From NCBI GenBank assembly GCA_934771675.1, contig CAKVMF010000007.1:1-15749 (forward strand): DNA of 15,749 nucleotides, given 5' to 3'. The stretch's first letter is position 1; every line of letters begins with the position of its first letter. This document shows positions 1 to 7,336 of this stretch, piece by piece. A program made the translations under genes and the position numbers. A model generated the notes under the pieces. That model made no database searches. It was not told the origin of the DNA and was given only the letters and a program-made list of their open reading frames with translations. The stretch is from an uncultured Clostridia bacterium. GTDB taxonomy: Bacteria > Bacillota > Clostridia > Christensenellales > UBA1242.

Positions 1-1057
1 AATCAACTCTAGTCAAAGCACCTTCACTCACAACTGAATATGTGACATTTAAAATACCATCAGCATTTTCAATTTGTTTTAATGCTTCATTATAACACTC
101 TTTCAAAACTTCTTTTTCAACAGATTCAAATGGAACAACATAATCCACAATTTCAGTTTCATAAAAAATAGTTTCATTGCAAATCAATGGAACAAAACAA
201 TTATTCCAAACATAAAAACTGCAATTTTCCGCTAAATAAGTTGTAAAATCATGCGTTTTTGCTGATTTTGTAATAGTTTTCTTAAAAATTGAATATTCTC
301 TTTTTCTAAAATACCTGCCCGTAAAAAGCTGTTTTTGTTTGTTTTGATTATACAATTTTGTTGCTGTAAAATAAACTTTACCATAAATTTTTCCTTGAGC
401 TCCATTGTTATTTTCAATCAAAAGATCATCCTTTTTAACAAAATCTCCAACCTTAACTTTTTGAATCCCAGCATATGTTTCAGCTCTTGTTATAACAGCA
501 TCATACTTTGAAACAATATTCTCTTTTTGCGGTTCAAACCTTCTTGTTACTGGGACAATATTAATGATTAAATCGGAACCAATTCGCTTTATACTGCACC
601 CTGAAACTTCATCAATTGAAAGTAAAATATTTTCAATTTCTTTTGTGTTAATATCCTTTTTAAACATTCCAATTTTAATATTATTTTGTAACAAAATATT
701 TTCAATTTTAACAAGATCACATGGCAAATCACTATCGCATAAAACTTTAACATCTCTAACATAAATGCAATTTGAAAACATATAAGCACCAATAATCAGC
801 GTTGCCAAAATAGCACCAAACAAATACTTTAGCCTATAAAGAATTTTTTTTGAACCATTTCTTGAAATTATTGTATAAAACTTTCGTTCTGTTTTACATA
901 TCTTGTTTAATATAGGAAGTTGTTTTTCATTAATAAAAAACCTAACGGTATTGTTCTTGTAAACAACATTATTAACAAAAACATTTTTTGATATCAACTT
1001 ATTTATCAATCTCGGCAAGTTTAATCCAGAAACCTTTACACAAACAACATTTTCCAT
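1..1057 (-). CDS. yqfD: Sporulation protein YqfD, partial (C-terminus off the left edge)
   Basis: The minus-strand frame is open from an ATG at 1057-1055 to the left edge, giving 352 codons. It starts MENVVCVKVSGLNLPRLI. There is one membrane segment at about residues 78-96, followed by a long extracytoplasmic part. This matches the YqfD/SpoIV family layout: a small N-terminal domain, one membrane helix and a beta-rich outer domain with a motif like RAETYAGIQKVKVGDFVKKD near the middle. Family members are about 400 residues, so roughly the last 25-50 are probably missing. The start is supported by a GGTGAG site overlapping the end of yqfC, with one base between the yqfC stop and this ATG, so translation is probably coupled. 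In Bacillus, yqfCD is made in the mother cell under sigma-E; its biochemical role is unclear. phoH usually follows and would lie outside the window. The family call is from remembered sequence and context. Confidence 0.85.
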   Translation of the reverse strand, partial: MENVVCVKVSGLNLPRLINKLISKNVFVNNVVYKNNTVRFFINEKQLPILNKICKTERKFYTIISRNGSKKILYRLKYLFGAILATLIIGAYMFSNCIYVRDVKVLCDSDLPCDLVKIENILLQNNIKIGMFKKDINTKEIENILLSIDEVSGCSIKRIGSDLIINIVPVTRRFEPQKENIVSKYDAVITRAETYAGIQKVKVGDFVKKDDLLIENNNGAQGKIYGKVYFTATKLYNQNKQKQLFTGRYFRKREYSIFKKTITKSAKTHDFTTYLAENCSFYVWNNCFVPLICNETIFYETEIVDYVVPFESVEKEVLKECYNEALKQIENADGILNVTYSVVSEGALTRVD

Positions 1058-1058
1058 A

Positions 1059-1316
1059 TCACTCACCAACTTCAATTTTAGAAACTTTTCCAGAAACAAT
1101 AATTTCACCTTTTGCAATCGTATTCATTTCTAAATTTTCACCATAAATTGTAATTTGTTTTTTGTGAGATTTAACAATGATTTTGTTTTCTTCAAGAAGC
1201 ATCACTTTAATCTTCCCAATTACTCTAAAACCTTTATCCAAAATAAAAGACATAAGCGTTTCCGTTTCAAGATCACTTATCTTCATTTCTTTAACAAAAT
1301 CATAAAAAAAACTCAT
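1059..1316 (-). CDS. yqfC: Sporulation protein YqfC (YabP/YqfC family)
   Basis: A small protein of 85 residues if read from the ATG at 1316. The C-terminal two thirds fits the YabP/YqfC pattern of short beta strands: VIGKIKV, then KKQITIYGENLEM, then GEIIVSGKVSKIEV. Position directly before yqfD, with stop TGA at 1061-1059, supports YqfC rather than YabP. The start is uncertain. The ATG at 1316 lies inside the 3' arm of a hairpin whose T-run encodes residues 3-4 (FF), and no ribosome binding site precedes it. Met11 (1286) or Met22 (1253, with a GGAAA a few bases upstream) are alternatives, giving 75 or 64 residues. YqfC in Bacillus is a sigma-E mother-cell protein of unknown mechanism. The family call is fairly sure; the N-terminus is not. 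Confidence 0.8.
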   Translation of the reverse strand: MSFFYDFVKEMKISDLETETLMSFILDKGFRVIGKIKVMLLEENKIIVKSHKKQITIYGENLEMNTIAKGEIIVSGKVSKIEVGE

Positions 1317-1332
1317 ATTAAAAAATATGAGT
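1304..1332 (-). terminator. Probable intrinsic terminator after ynbB
   Basis: On the minus strand a perfect 9-bp inverted repeat (arm ACTCATATT at 1332-1324, arm AATATGAGT at 1319-1311) with a 4-base loop is followed by eight T residues. That is the form of a rho-independent terminator. It ends 21 bases after the ynbB stop codon. The stem is AT-rich with only two G-C pairs, so it is weak. The downstream arm and T-run overlap the first codons of yqfC as usually called, which makes that start doubtful. Confidence 0.55.
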
Positions 1333-1352
1333 CTTGATTAAATATTATTCAA

Positions 1353-2585
1353 TTATTTATTTAAATAAATAGTTGCAAATTCAATTGCAGCAATTTTCAA
1401 ATGTTCGTAAGTTAGCCCACCTTGCATATAGCAAATATAAGGCTCTCTGATTGGGCCATCGGCTGAAAGTTCAATTGATGAACCTTGAATAAATGAACCT
1501 GAAGCCATAATGATTTGATTGTCATATCCAGGCATATCCCATGGGAATGGAACAACATTGCTGTCAATTGGACTTAATTTTTGAATCAATCTACAGAAAT
1601 CAATAAGTTTATCTTTATCACCAAATTCAATGCTTCTAACAATATCATGTGGCATATCTCCAAAATGTGGGAATGATTTGATACCAAATTTTTCAGCAAC
1701 TCTTCCAAATAAAATATTGCCTTTAAGTGCACCCAAAACAACATGTGGAGCTGAAAATGCACCTTGGAAAAATGGTGTGTAACTTCCAGCATATGAACCA
1801 AGTTTCATTCCGATTCCAGGAGCAATAAGTCTTGAAGATACAAGTTCAATCAAATCACTTCTACCAACAATGTAGCCACCTGTTGGAGCAATACCAGCAC
1901 CAGGGTTTTTGATAAGTGAACCAGCCATCAAATCCGCACCAACATCACATGGTTCTCTTTTTTCAACAAATTCACCATAACAGTTATCAACCATAACGAT
2001 AACGTCTTTCTGAATGTTTTTAACAAACTTAATAACCTTTTCAATCTTTTCAATTGAAAGACTTTCTCTTGTTGTGTAACCACGTGATCTTTGAATGTAA
2101 ACCATCTTTGGTTTTAATTCTTTCATTCTCTTTTCAATTACATCAAAATCAAAATCATTATCAACAAGATCAACATCTTCATAATTGATTTTGAAATCAC
2201 GAAGAGAACCATTGCCTTCTCCAAAAATAATTCCAATAAGAGTGTCGTATGGTTTTCCAGTAATTGAAAACATTGTGTCACCTGGACGAAGAACACCAAA
2301 CAAAGCGACTGTCAAAGTGTGAGTTCCACTTGTAAGAACTGGGCTAACAAGACCAGCTTCAGCACCAAAAGCTTTTGCATAAACAGCTGAAAGTTTTCCC
2401 CTTGCTCTATCATCATCACCGTAACCAGTTGATGATGCAATATCAGTTAAGCATACTTCATTTTCTCTAAAAGCATCAAGAACTTTCTTTTGATTGTATA
2501 AGCAAATATCTTCCAATTTTTTAAACATTTCTTTGCATTCGTCTTCAACTTCATTAACGATTTTCAATGCATTTTCATTAAACAT
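1353..2585 (-). CDS. ynbB: PLP-dependent methionine gamma-lyase-like protein (YnbB / 'aluminium resistance' family)
   Basis: A 410-residue fold-type I PLP enzyme. Visible motifs are TGYGDDDR at 53-60, a PLP-contact region around SGTHTL at 86-91, MVDNCYGEF with the ring-nitrogen Asp at 200, and SLIKNPGAGIAPTGGYI with the Schiff-base Lys at 226. The NPGAGIAPTGGYI signature and the length are typical of the family annotated as methionine gamma-lyase or aluminium resistance protein. Its relatives act on sulfur amino acids, but the substrate of this branch is not well established, so the reaction is an inference. The start is backed by AAGGAG at 2598-2593, seven bases before the ATG. In many Firmicutes this gene sits beside mutSL-miaA-hfq; here it follows mutL directly across a 121-base gap, and a terminator-like hairpin follows it. 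The gene symbol is by homology to Bacillus. Confidence 0.85.
   Translation of the reverse strand: MFNENALKIVNEVEDECKEMFKKLEDICLYNQKKVLDAFRENEVCLTDIASSTGYGDDDRARGKLSAVYAKAFGAEAGLVSPVLTSGTHTLTVALFGVLRPGDTMFSITGKPYDTLIGIIFGEGNGSLRDFKINYEDVDLVDNDFDFDVIEKRMKELKPKMVYIQRSRGYTTRESLSIEKIEKVIKFVKNIQKDVIVMVDNCYGEFVEKREPCDVGADLMAGSLIKNPGAGIAPTGGYIVGRSDLIELVSSRLIAPGIGMKLGSYAGSYTPFFQGAFSAPHVVLGALKGNILFGRVAEKFGIKSFPHFGDMPHDIVRSIEFGDKDKLIDFCRLIQKLSPIDSNVVPFPWDMPGYDNQIIMASGSFIQGSSIELSADGPIREPYICYMQGGLTYEHLKIAAIEFATIYLNK
1354..1371. repeat. 18-bp perfect palindrome at the ynbB stop codon
   Basis: The 18 bases read the same on both strands, with TTTAAA at the centre, and span the last codons and stop of ynbB. 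It is made only of A and T, so chance is a reasonable explanation in DNA this AT-rich. No function is assigned. Confidence 0.5.
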
Positions 2586-2592
2586 AATTTAA

Positions 2593-2598
2593 CTCCTT
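2593..2598 (-). promoter_or_regulatory. Ribosome binding site of ynbB
   Basis: AAGGAG on the minus strand, seven bases before the ATG at 2585. It fixes the start of ynbB. Confidence 0.8.
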
Positions 2599-2603
2599 AA
2601 ATT

Positions 2604-2636
2604 GTAAAAAACTAACAAATCTTCATCATTTTTTAC
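2604..2636. repeat. Inverted repeat upstream of the ynbB ribosome binding site
   Basis: Perfect 8-bp arms GTAAAAAA (2604-2611) and TTTTTTAC (2629-2636) are separated by 17 bases. On the minus strand this could fold just before the AAGGAG site of ynbB. The gap is too short for the common large riboswitches and I see no known riboswitch core. It could be an operator, a leader hairpin or chance. Confidence 0.3.
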
Positions 2637-2670
2637 ATCATAAATCAATCTTTATTATTTTTATTTAAAA

Positions 2671-2705
2671 TGTATAATTCAGTTACACTTTATTAAAATT
2701 ATACA
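2671..2705 (-). terminator. Possible weak terminator or operator after mutL
   Basis: Perfect 9-bp arms TGTATAATT and AATTATACA with a 17-base loop begin just past the mutL stop codon and are followed on the minus strand by TTTT. The stem is almost all A-T, so it would be a poor terminator. The upstream arm contains a TATAAT that could instead be the -10 of a ynbB promoter, although I see no good -35 at the right distance. Confidence 0.3.
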
Positions 2706-2706
2706 A

Positions 2707-4719
2707 TTAAACAATTCTTTTGAACCATTTTTCAATTTCAGTTTTAGTTATGCGAACAACAACTGGTCTGCCGTGTGGACAAAACAGCGTTAAGTTCTTT
2801 GAACTCATTTCATATAACAATTTATTTATTTCATCTTTAGATAAATCATCTCCACCCTTAACAGCACTCTTACATGCCATTTGCATAAGAGAATCTTTAA
2901 CAAGTTCAGCTTCAGTGAGTTTTGACTTATTTAATTTTTCCGCCAAGAACATAGCGAAGAATTTATTAAAATCAATATCTGAAACAATAGCTGGAACCGA
3001 TGAAATTTTATATGACCTATCACCAAATTCATCAATATCAAAACCAACAGATTTGATAGCTTCAAGGTTTGATGCAATGATTTGGCTATCTTCAGCATTG
3101 AGAGTCAAAACAAACGGAATAAGCATTGGCTGAACAACAATATCACCAGATTCATATTCAGCTTTCAATTTTTCATATCTTATTCTTTCATGAGCGGCAT
3201 GTTGGTCAATAAGATAAACATTATTTCCCCATTCAATAACAAGATATGTGTTGAACAATTTTCCAATATATTTCATTTCATCTTCTGCAAAATCTTGCTG
3301 CTTTGCAACAACTTTTTTAGGTTGCTCATTAGATGGAATGTTTAAATAATTAAACCCTGACAATTGTTTTGGTTCGTCGTTTTGTTTTGGTTCACTATTT
3401 TGCGAAACATAATCTTCAAATTGTGTTTCATTTGAGCCATAGTCTTTACTTTTAGTTTTTTCAACAATAGTGTCTACAACTTTTTCATTTATTCTCTCAA
3501 GCAATTGTGAACCCAAACCAAAGTTATCTCGAACTCCATCTGAATTTGATGATATCAACATTGAATCAATAATCGTGTCACTAATTTTATCTTTTTCATC
3601 ACTTGTCATTTTTGAAAAGTCTGACGAAAATGGATTTAAGTTAACACCCATTTTATCTATTGTTGCCGCTGGCTTACTAGCAGATATTTTTGGAATATTT
3701 GCATTTGTTTCAGAGTCAATAGCCTTAACGTAATCCATTCCATTAAGTCCCCTTGAAACAGCTTCAAACACAACTGAATAAATAAGTGATGACTTCAAAA
3801 ACTTAACATCAAGCTTATTTGGATGAACATTAACATCAACTTCATCTGCTGGCAAGTTTAAATATAAAATAAAGAATGGATATTGCCTTTTCATCAAAAA
3901 GTCGCCATATGCGTTTGCAACTGCAGTTTGAACTGTCAAGTTGATTACATAACGGCCATTAATTATAAGCGTTTGATAAGTTCTGTTTGATTTTGAAAAT
4001 GTTGGTCTACCAACAAATCCATGAACAGATGTTCCTTCTCTGCTTGCCGAAACTTCAATTGTTTCAGCAACAGCTTCTTTTCCATAAACTGAAAACATTG
4101 CTTCTTTTTCAGTTTTTCCAATTGATGACAAAACTTTTTTGCCGTCAACAATATAAGTAATATTAATATCAGGATGAGCTAAAATTGTTCTTGTTATAAT
4201 GTTTGTTATTTCCTGTTCTTCAGTTTTATTTTTCTTTAAAAACTTTGCTCTGGCTGGAACGCAGAAAAACAAATCTTTAACTGTTATTGTTGTTCCATCA
4301 TTGCAACCTACTTTGCAAACTTCTCCAAATTTTCCGCCTTCAACTGAAAGTGATGATCCAACATCGGCAGATCTTGTTTTTGATGTAAGATTAACTTTTG
4401 CAACAGACGCAATTGAAGCAAGCGCTTCACCACGGAACCCCAAAGTCATAATTGATTCAAGATCACCAGCATCTTTTATTTTGCTGGTTGCGTGTGGCAA
4501 AAATGCAGACTTTAAATCTGACTCGTCAATTCCTGAGCCGTCATCAGAAACTTGCATAAACGTCGTTCCACCATCTTTGATTTCAACTTCAATATTCTTT
4601 GCTCCAGCATCAATAGAGTTTTCAATCAATTCTTTGATAACTGATGCAGGTCTTTCAACAACTTCACCAGCAGCAATCAAATTGTAAACTGAAGCATCCA
4701 AAATATTAATCTTAGCCAT
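2707..4719 (-). CDS. mutL: DNA mismatch repair protein MutL (endonuclease type)
   Basis: A 670-residue MutL. The N-terminal GHKL ATPase shows the catalytic Glu30 and Asn34 in ELIENSIDAGA, the ATP-lid motif DDGSGI at 59-64 and GFRGEAL at 94-100. A hydrophilic linker, rich in Ser, Asp, Lys and Asn, runs from about 335 to 470. The C-terminal domain has the metal-binding endonuclease motif DQHA(x2)E(x4)E (Asp505 to Glu516), ACKSAVK at 615-621 and CPHGRP at 647-652. It also has QPMLIP at 530-535, which fits the sliding-clamp-binding pattern QxxLxP. So this MutL should nick the strand itself, as in bacteria without MutH, after MutS marks the mismatch. The start has an AAGGAG site, and the gene lies 12 bases after the mutS stop in the same operon. 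No missing catalytic residue is seen. Confidence 0.97.
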   Translation of the reverse strand: MAKINILDASVYNLIAAGEVVERPASVIKELIENSIDAGAKNIEVEIKDGGTTFMQVSDDGSGIDESDLKSAFLPHATSKIKDAGDLESIMTLGFRGEALASIASVAKVNLTSKTRSADVGSSLSVEGGKFGEVCKVGCNDGTTITVKDLFFCVPARAKFLKKNKTEEQEITNIITRTILAHPDINITYIVDGKKVLSSIGKTEKEAMFSVYGKEAVAETIEVSASREGTSVHGFVGRPTFSKSNRTYQTLIINGRYVINLTVQTAVANAYGDFLMKRQYPFFILYLNLPADEVDVNVHPNKLDVKFLKSSLIYSVVFEAVSRGLNGMDYVKAIDSETNANIPKISASKPAATIDKMGVNLNPFSSDFSKMTSDEKDKISDTIIDSMLISSNSDGVRDNFGLGSQLLERINEKVVDTIVEKTKSKDYGSNETQFEDYVSQNSEPKQNDEPKQLSGFNYLNIPSNEQPKKVVAKQQDFAEDEMKYIGKLFNTYLVIEWGNNVYLIDQHAAHERIRYEKLKAEYESGDIVVQPMLIPFVLTLNAEDSQIIASNLEAIKSVGFDIDEFGDRSYKISSVPAIVSDIDFNKFFAMFLAEKLNKSKLTEAELVKDSLMQMACKSAVKGGDDLSKDEINKLLYEMSSKNLTLFCPHGRPVVVRITKTEIEKWFKRIV

Positions 4720-4731
4720 TTTTATCTCCTT

Positions 4732-7308
4732 TTATTTTTTTACTTTATCAACAAGGTTTTGAAGAGTTCCAAAAGCCATGAGTGGCGAAATGTTATTCAT
4801 ATCAGTTTCCTTCAAAACATTAATAATTTCTGCAACATTTGCGGACGTGTCAAAGTGATTAACCTCCGCATTTTGATGAGCCACAGTAGTGCCTTCTTCT
4901 CTCTCACTCAAAATTTCTTTAGCTCTTGAAATAAGTTCATTTGGAAGCCCTGCAAGTTTTGCAACTTCAATACCAAAGCTTCTATTTGCTGAACCCCTAG
5001 CAATCTTGTGAAGAAACACAATGTTTCCATCCCATTCCTTTACCATAACTCTGTAATTTTTGACACCATCAATTTTCCCTTCCAAATCGGTAAGCTCATG
5101 ATAGTGAGTTGAAAACAAAGTTTTTGCATGAAGGTGTTTTGAAAGATATTCAATAATCGCACCTGCAATACTCATGCCATCATATGTTGATGTTCCACGT
5201 CCAACTTCATCAAGAATAATCAAACTCTTATCAGTTGCATTGTTAATGATGTTTGAAACTTCACTCATTTCAACCATAAACGTGCTTTGACCAAATGCAA
5301 GATCATCTGATGCCCCAACTCTAGTAAACACTCTGTCAATTATAGAAAGTTCTGCACTCTTTGCTGGAACAAAACATCCCATGTGAGCCATGAGTGCAAT
5401 TATTGCAACTTGGCGCATATATGTACTTTTACCAGCCATATTCGGACCAGTAATAAGCATAGTTCTATTCTCATCTGAATCAAGCAATGTGTCGTTTGGA
5501 GAAAATTCTTGACTGTCCATCATTGCTTCAACAACAGGATGTCTTCCGCCTTCAATTTTGATATGATTGATTGAATTTGAAATTACTGGCTTAACATATT
5601 TGTTGTTAGCAGAAACATCAGCAAATGATATCAAACAATCAACCAAAGCAACCGCAGCTGCAATATCAGAAAGTTCCCCAATATATGAAGCAAGGTAAGT
5701 TTTTATCTCGCCATAAATCTTTGATTCGAGTTCAATAGATTGGTCTTTGCTATTCAAAATCTTATACTCCATTTCTTTTAGTTCTGGAGTGATAAATCTT
5801 TCGCTATTTGTTGTTGTTTGTTTTCGTATGTATGTGTCTGGAACAAGTGAAAGCCCTGAATTTGTAACTTCAATATAATAGCCAAACACTCTGTTATAAC
5901 CAGTCTTTAAGTTCTTTATACCTGTCTTTTCTTTTTGGTCGCGTTCATACTCAGCCAGCCATTGTTTTCCATACTCGCCAGCATTTCTAAGTTTTGAAAG
6001 CTCGTCATTGAATGATGATAAAATATAGCCGCCATCTTTCAAGTTTGCAGGAGCATTTGGATCAATTGCATCAATCAAAACTTTTTTAATATCACCAAGC
6101 AAAACAATTCTTTCGCCAGCATCGTGAAGCAATTTTGAAGAGCAACCAGCAAGAAGATTTTTTATTTCAGGCAATTTTTCAAGTGTGTCCGCCAAACTCA
6201 AACATTCTTTTGGTGTAATTGTTCCCGCTGAAATTTTGCTGCATTTTCTTTCAATATCTGAAAACCCTGAAAGTGCATCAGCCAAACTGTTTCTCAAAAT
6301 AAGGTCAGACACCAACTCTTCAACACTATCAAGCCTTTCATTAATCATTTTTTCATCACGAAGCGGCTGATCAATAAAAGTTTTCATCAATCTTCCACCC
6401 ATACTGGTTTTGGTTTTATCCAATAGCCACAAGAGTGAACCTTTTTTTGTATTCAATGAATTGCTTTGAGTAAGCTCAAGATTTTTGCGCGCCAAAATAT
6501 CAAGATGAACAAATCTATCATCTTGAACAACTGAAAGTCTTTTTATGTTAGATATCAAACGTTTTTGCGTGTCTTCAAAATACTTAATAACCGCACCAAC
6601 ACTTGTTGCTACTTCTTTTTTATCTTGAATGCCAAGCGCTGTAAGATTATTAACTTTAAACTGATTTAAAATTAAAATTTTTGTTTTTGAAAGTTCAAAA
6701 ATTTCATCTTTAGGGAAAAATACAGGGACGTATCCAAGTTTAACAGCTGAAAGTTCAGCTGACTGCTGCATAAAACTCAAATTACACAAAATTTCAGATG
6801 GCTTAACACGTGCCAAAACATCATCAAGTAATTTAAGCCTGTCCTCACCTGAAAGTTCTGTTGTTTCAATAAATCCCGTTGAAATATCACTGTAACATAC
6901 ACCGATAACACTTTTTCCAGCATAAACAGCCATCAAATAGTTGTTGCGCTTTGCTTCCAAAACATCATTTTCAATAACAGTTCCAGGTGTTACAATTTGA
7001 ATAACATCTCTTTCAACCAAACCTTTTGATGCCTTTGGATCAGAAAGCTGTTCACAAATAGCAACTTTGTGGCCATTTGAAATCAATCTCGCAATGTATG
7101 TGTTAGCCGCATGGTATGGTATTCCACACATTGGTGCACGTTTTTCTAACCCGCAATCTTTTCCGGTTAAAGTAAGTTCCAATTCACGTGAAACAATTTC
7201 AGCATCTTCAAAAAACATCTCATAAAAATCACCCAGCCTGTAAAACAAAATTGTGTCTGGATATTTTTCTTTCATTTCAAGATAATGTTTCATCATTGGT
7301 GAAAGCAT
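4732..7308 (-). CDS. mutS: DNA mismatch repair protein MutS
   Basis: Read from the ATG at 7308 this is an 858-residue MutS. Near the N-terminus is LGDFYEMF, carrying the Phe-x-Glu pair (Phe28, Glu30) that wedges into the mismatch. The C-terminal ABC-type ATPase has Walker A GPNMAGKST at 621-629, Walker B LIILDE at about 696-701 followed by GRGTSTYDG, and STHYHEL at 733-739. The frame is open upstream to an ATG at 7359 (875 residues, overlapping miaB by 23 bases). I prefer 7308 because MutS proteins normally begin a few residues before SPMMKHYLEMKEKYPD, and because AGGAG sits eight bases before 7308 while nothing comparable precedes 7359. MutS finds mismatches and recruits MutL, encoded next. 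Order miaB-mutS-mutL is usual in Firmicutes. Confidence 0.95.
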   Translation of the reverse strand: MLSPMMKHYLEMKEKYPDTILFYRLGDFYEMFFEDAEIVSRELELTLTGKDCGLEKRAPMCGIPYHAANTYIARLISNGHKVAICEQLSDPKASKGLVERDVIQIVTPGTVIENDVLEAKRNNYLMAVYAGKSVIGVCYSDISTGFIETTELSGEDRLKLLDDVLARVKPSEILCNLSFMQQSAELSAVKLGYVPVFFPKDEIFELSKTKILILNQFKVNNLTALGIQDKKEVATSVGAVIKYFEDTQKRLISNIKRLSVVQDDRFVHLDILARKNLELTQSNSLNTKKGSLLWLLDKTKTSMGGRLMKTFIDQPLRDEKMINERLDSVEELVSDLILRNSLADALSGFSDIERKCSKISAGTITPKECLSLADTLEKLPEIKNLLAGCSSKLLHDAGERIVLLGDIKKVLIDAIDPNAPANLKDGGYILSSFNDELSKLRNAGEYGKQWLAEYERDQKEKTGIKNLKTGYNRVFGYYIEVTNSGLSLVPDTYIRKQTTTNSERFITPELKEMEYKILNSKDQSIELESKIYGEIKTYLASYIGELSDIAAAVALVDCLISFADVSANNKYVKPVISNSINHIKIEGGRHPVVEAMMDSQEFSPNDTLLDSDENRTMLITGPNMAGKSTYMRQVAIIALMAHMGCFVPAKSAELSIIDRVFTRVGASDDLAFGQSTFMVEMSEVSNIINNATDKSLIILDEVGRGTSTYDGMSIAGAIIEYLSKHLHAKTLFSTHYHELTDLEGKIDGVKNYRVMVKEWDGNIVFLHKIARGSANRSFGIEVAKLAGLPNELISRAKEILSEREEGTTVAHQNAEVNHFDTSANVAEIINVLKETDMNNISPLMAFGTLQNLVDKVKK

Positions 7309-7316
7309 AAGTTTTT

Positions 7317-7321
7317 CTCCT
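7317..7321 (-). promoter_or_regulatory. Ribosome binding site that decides the mutS start
   Basis: AGGAG on the minus strand, eight bases before the ATG at 7308. It supports the shorter MutS start and removes the apparent overlap with miaB. Confidence 0.75.
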
Positions 7322-7336
7322 AAATTTTTCGTATGT

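Noticed and set aside
2586..2706. Riboswitch (SAM or T-box) controlling ynbB
   Set aside because: The region is too short for these classes and shows neither the T-box sequence nor a SAM-riboswitch core.
2720..3133. Plus-strand open frame of 137 codons opposite the mutL C-terminus
   Set aside because: It mirrors the conserved endonuclease-domain codons of mutL; composition is that of a reverse-complement reading, with no start signals.
4199..4687. Plus-strand open frame of 162 codons opposite mutL
   Set aside because: It is a shadow of the N-terminal ATPase codons of mutL, with low-complexity Ser/Phe/Leu content and no ribosome binding site or known motif.
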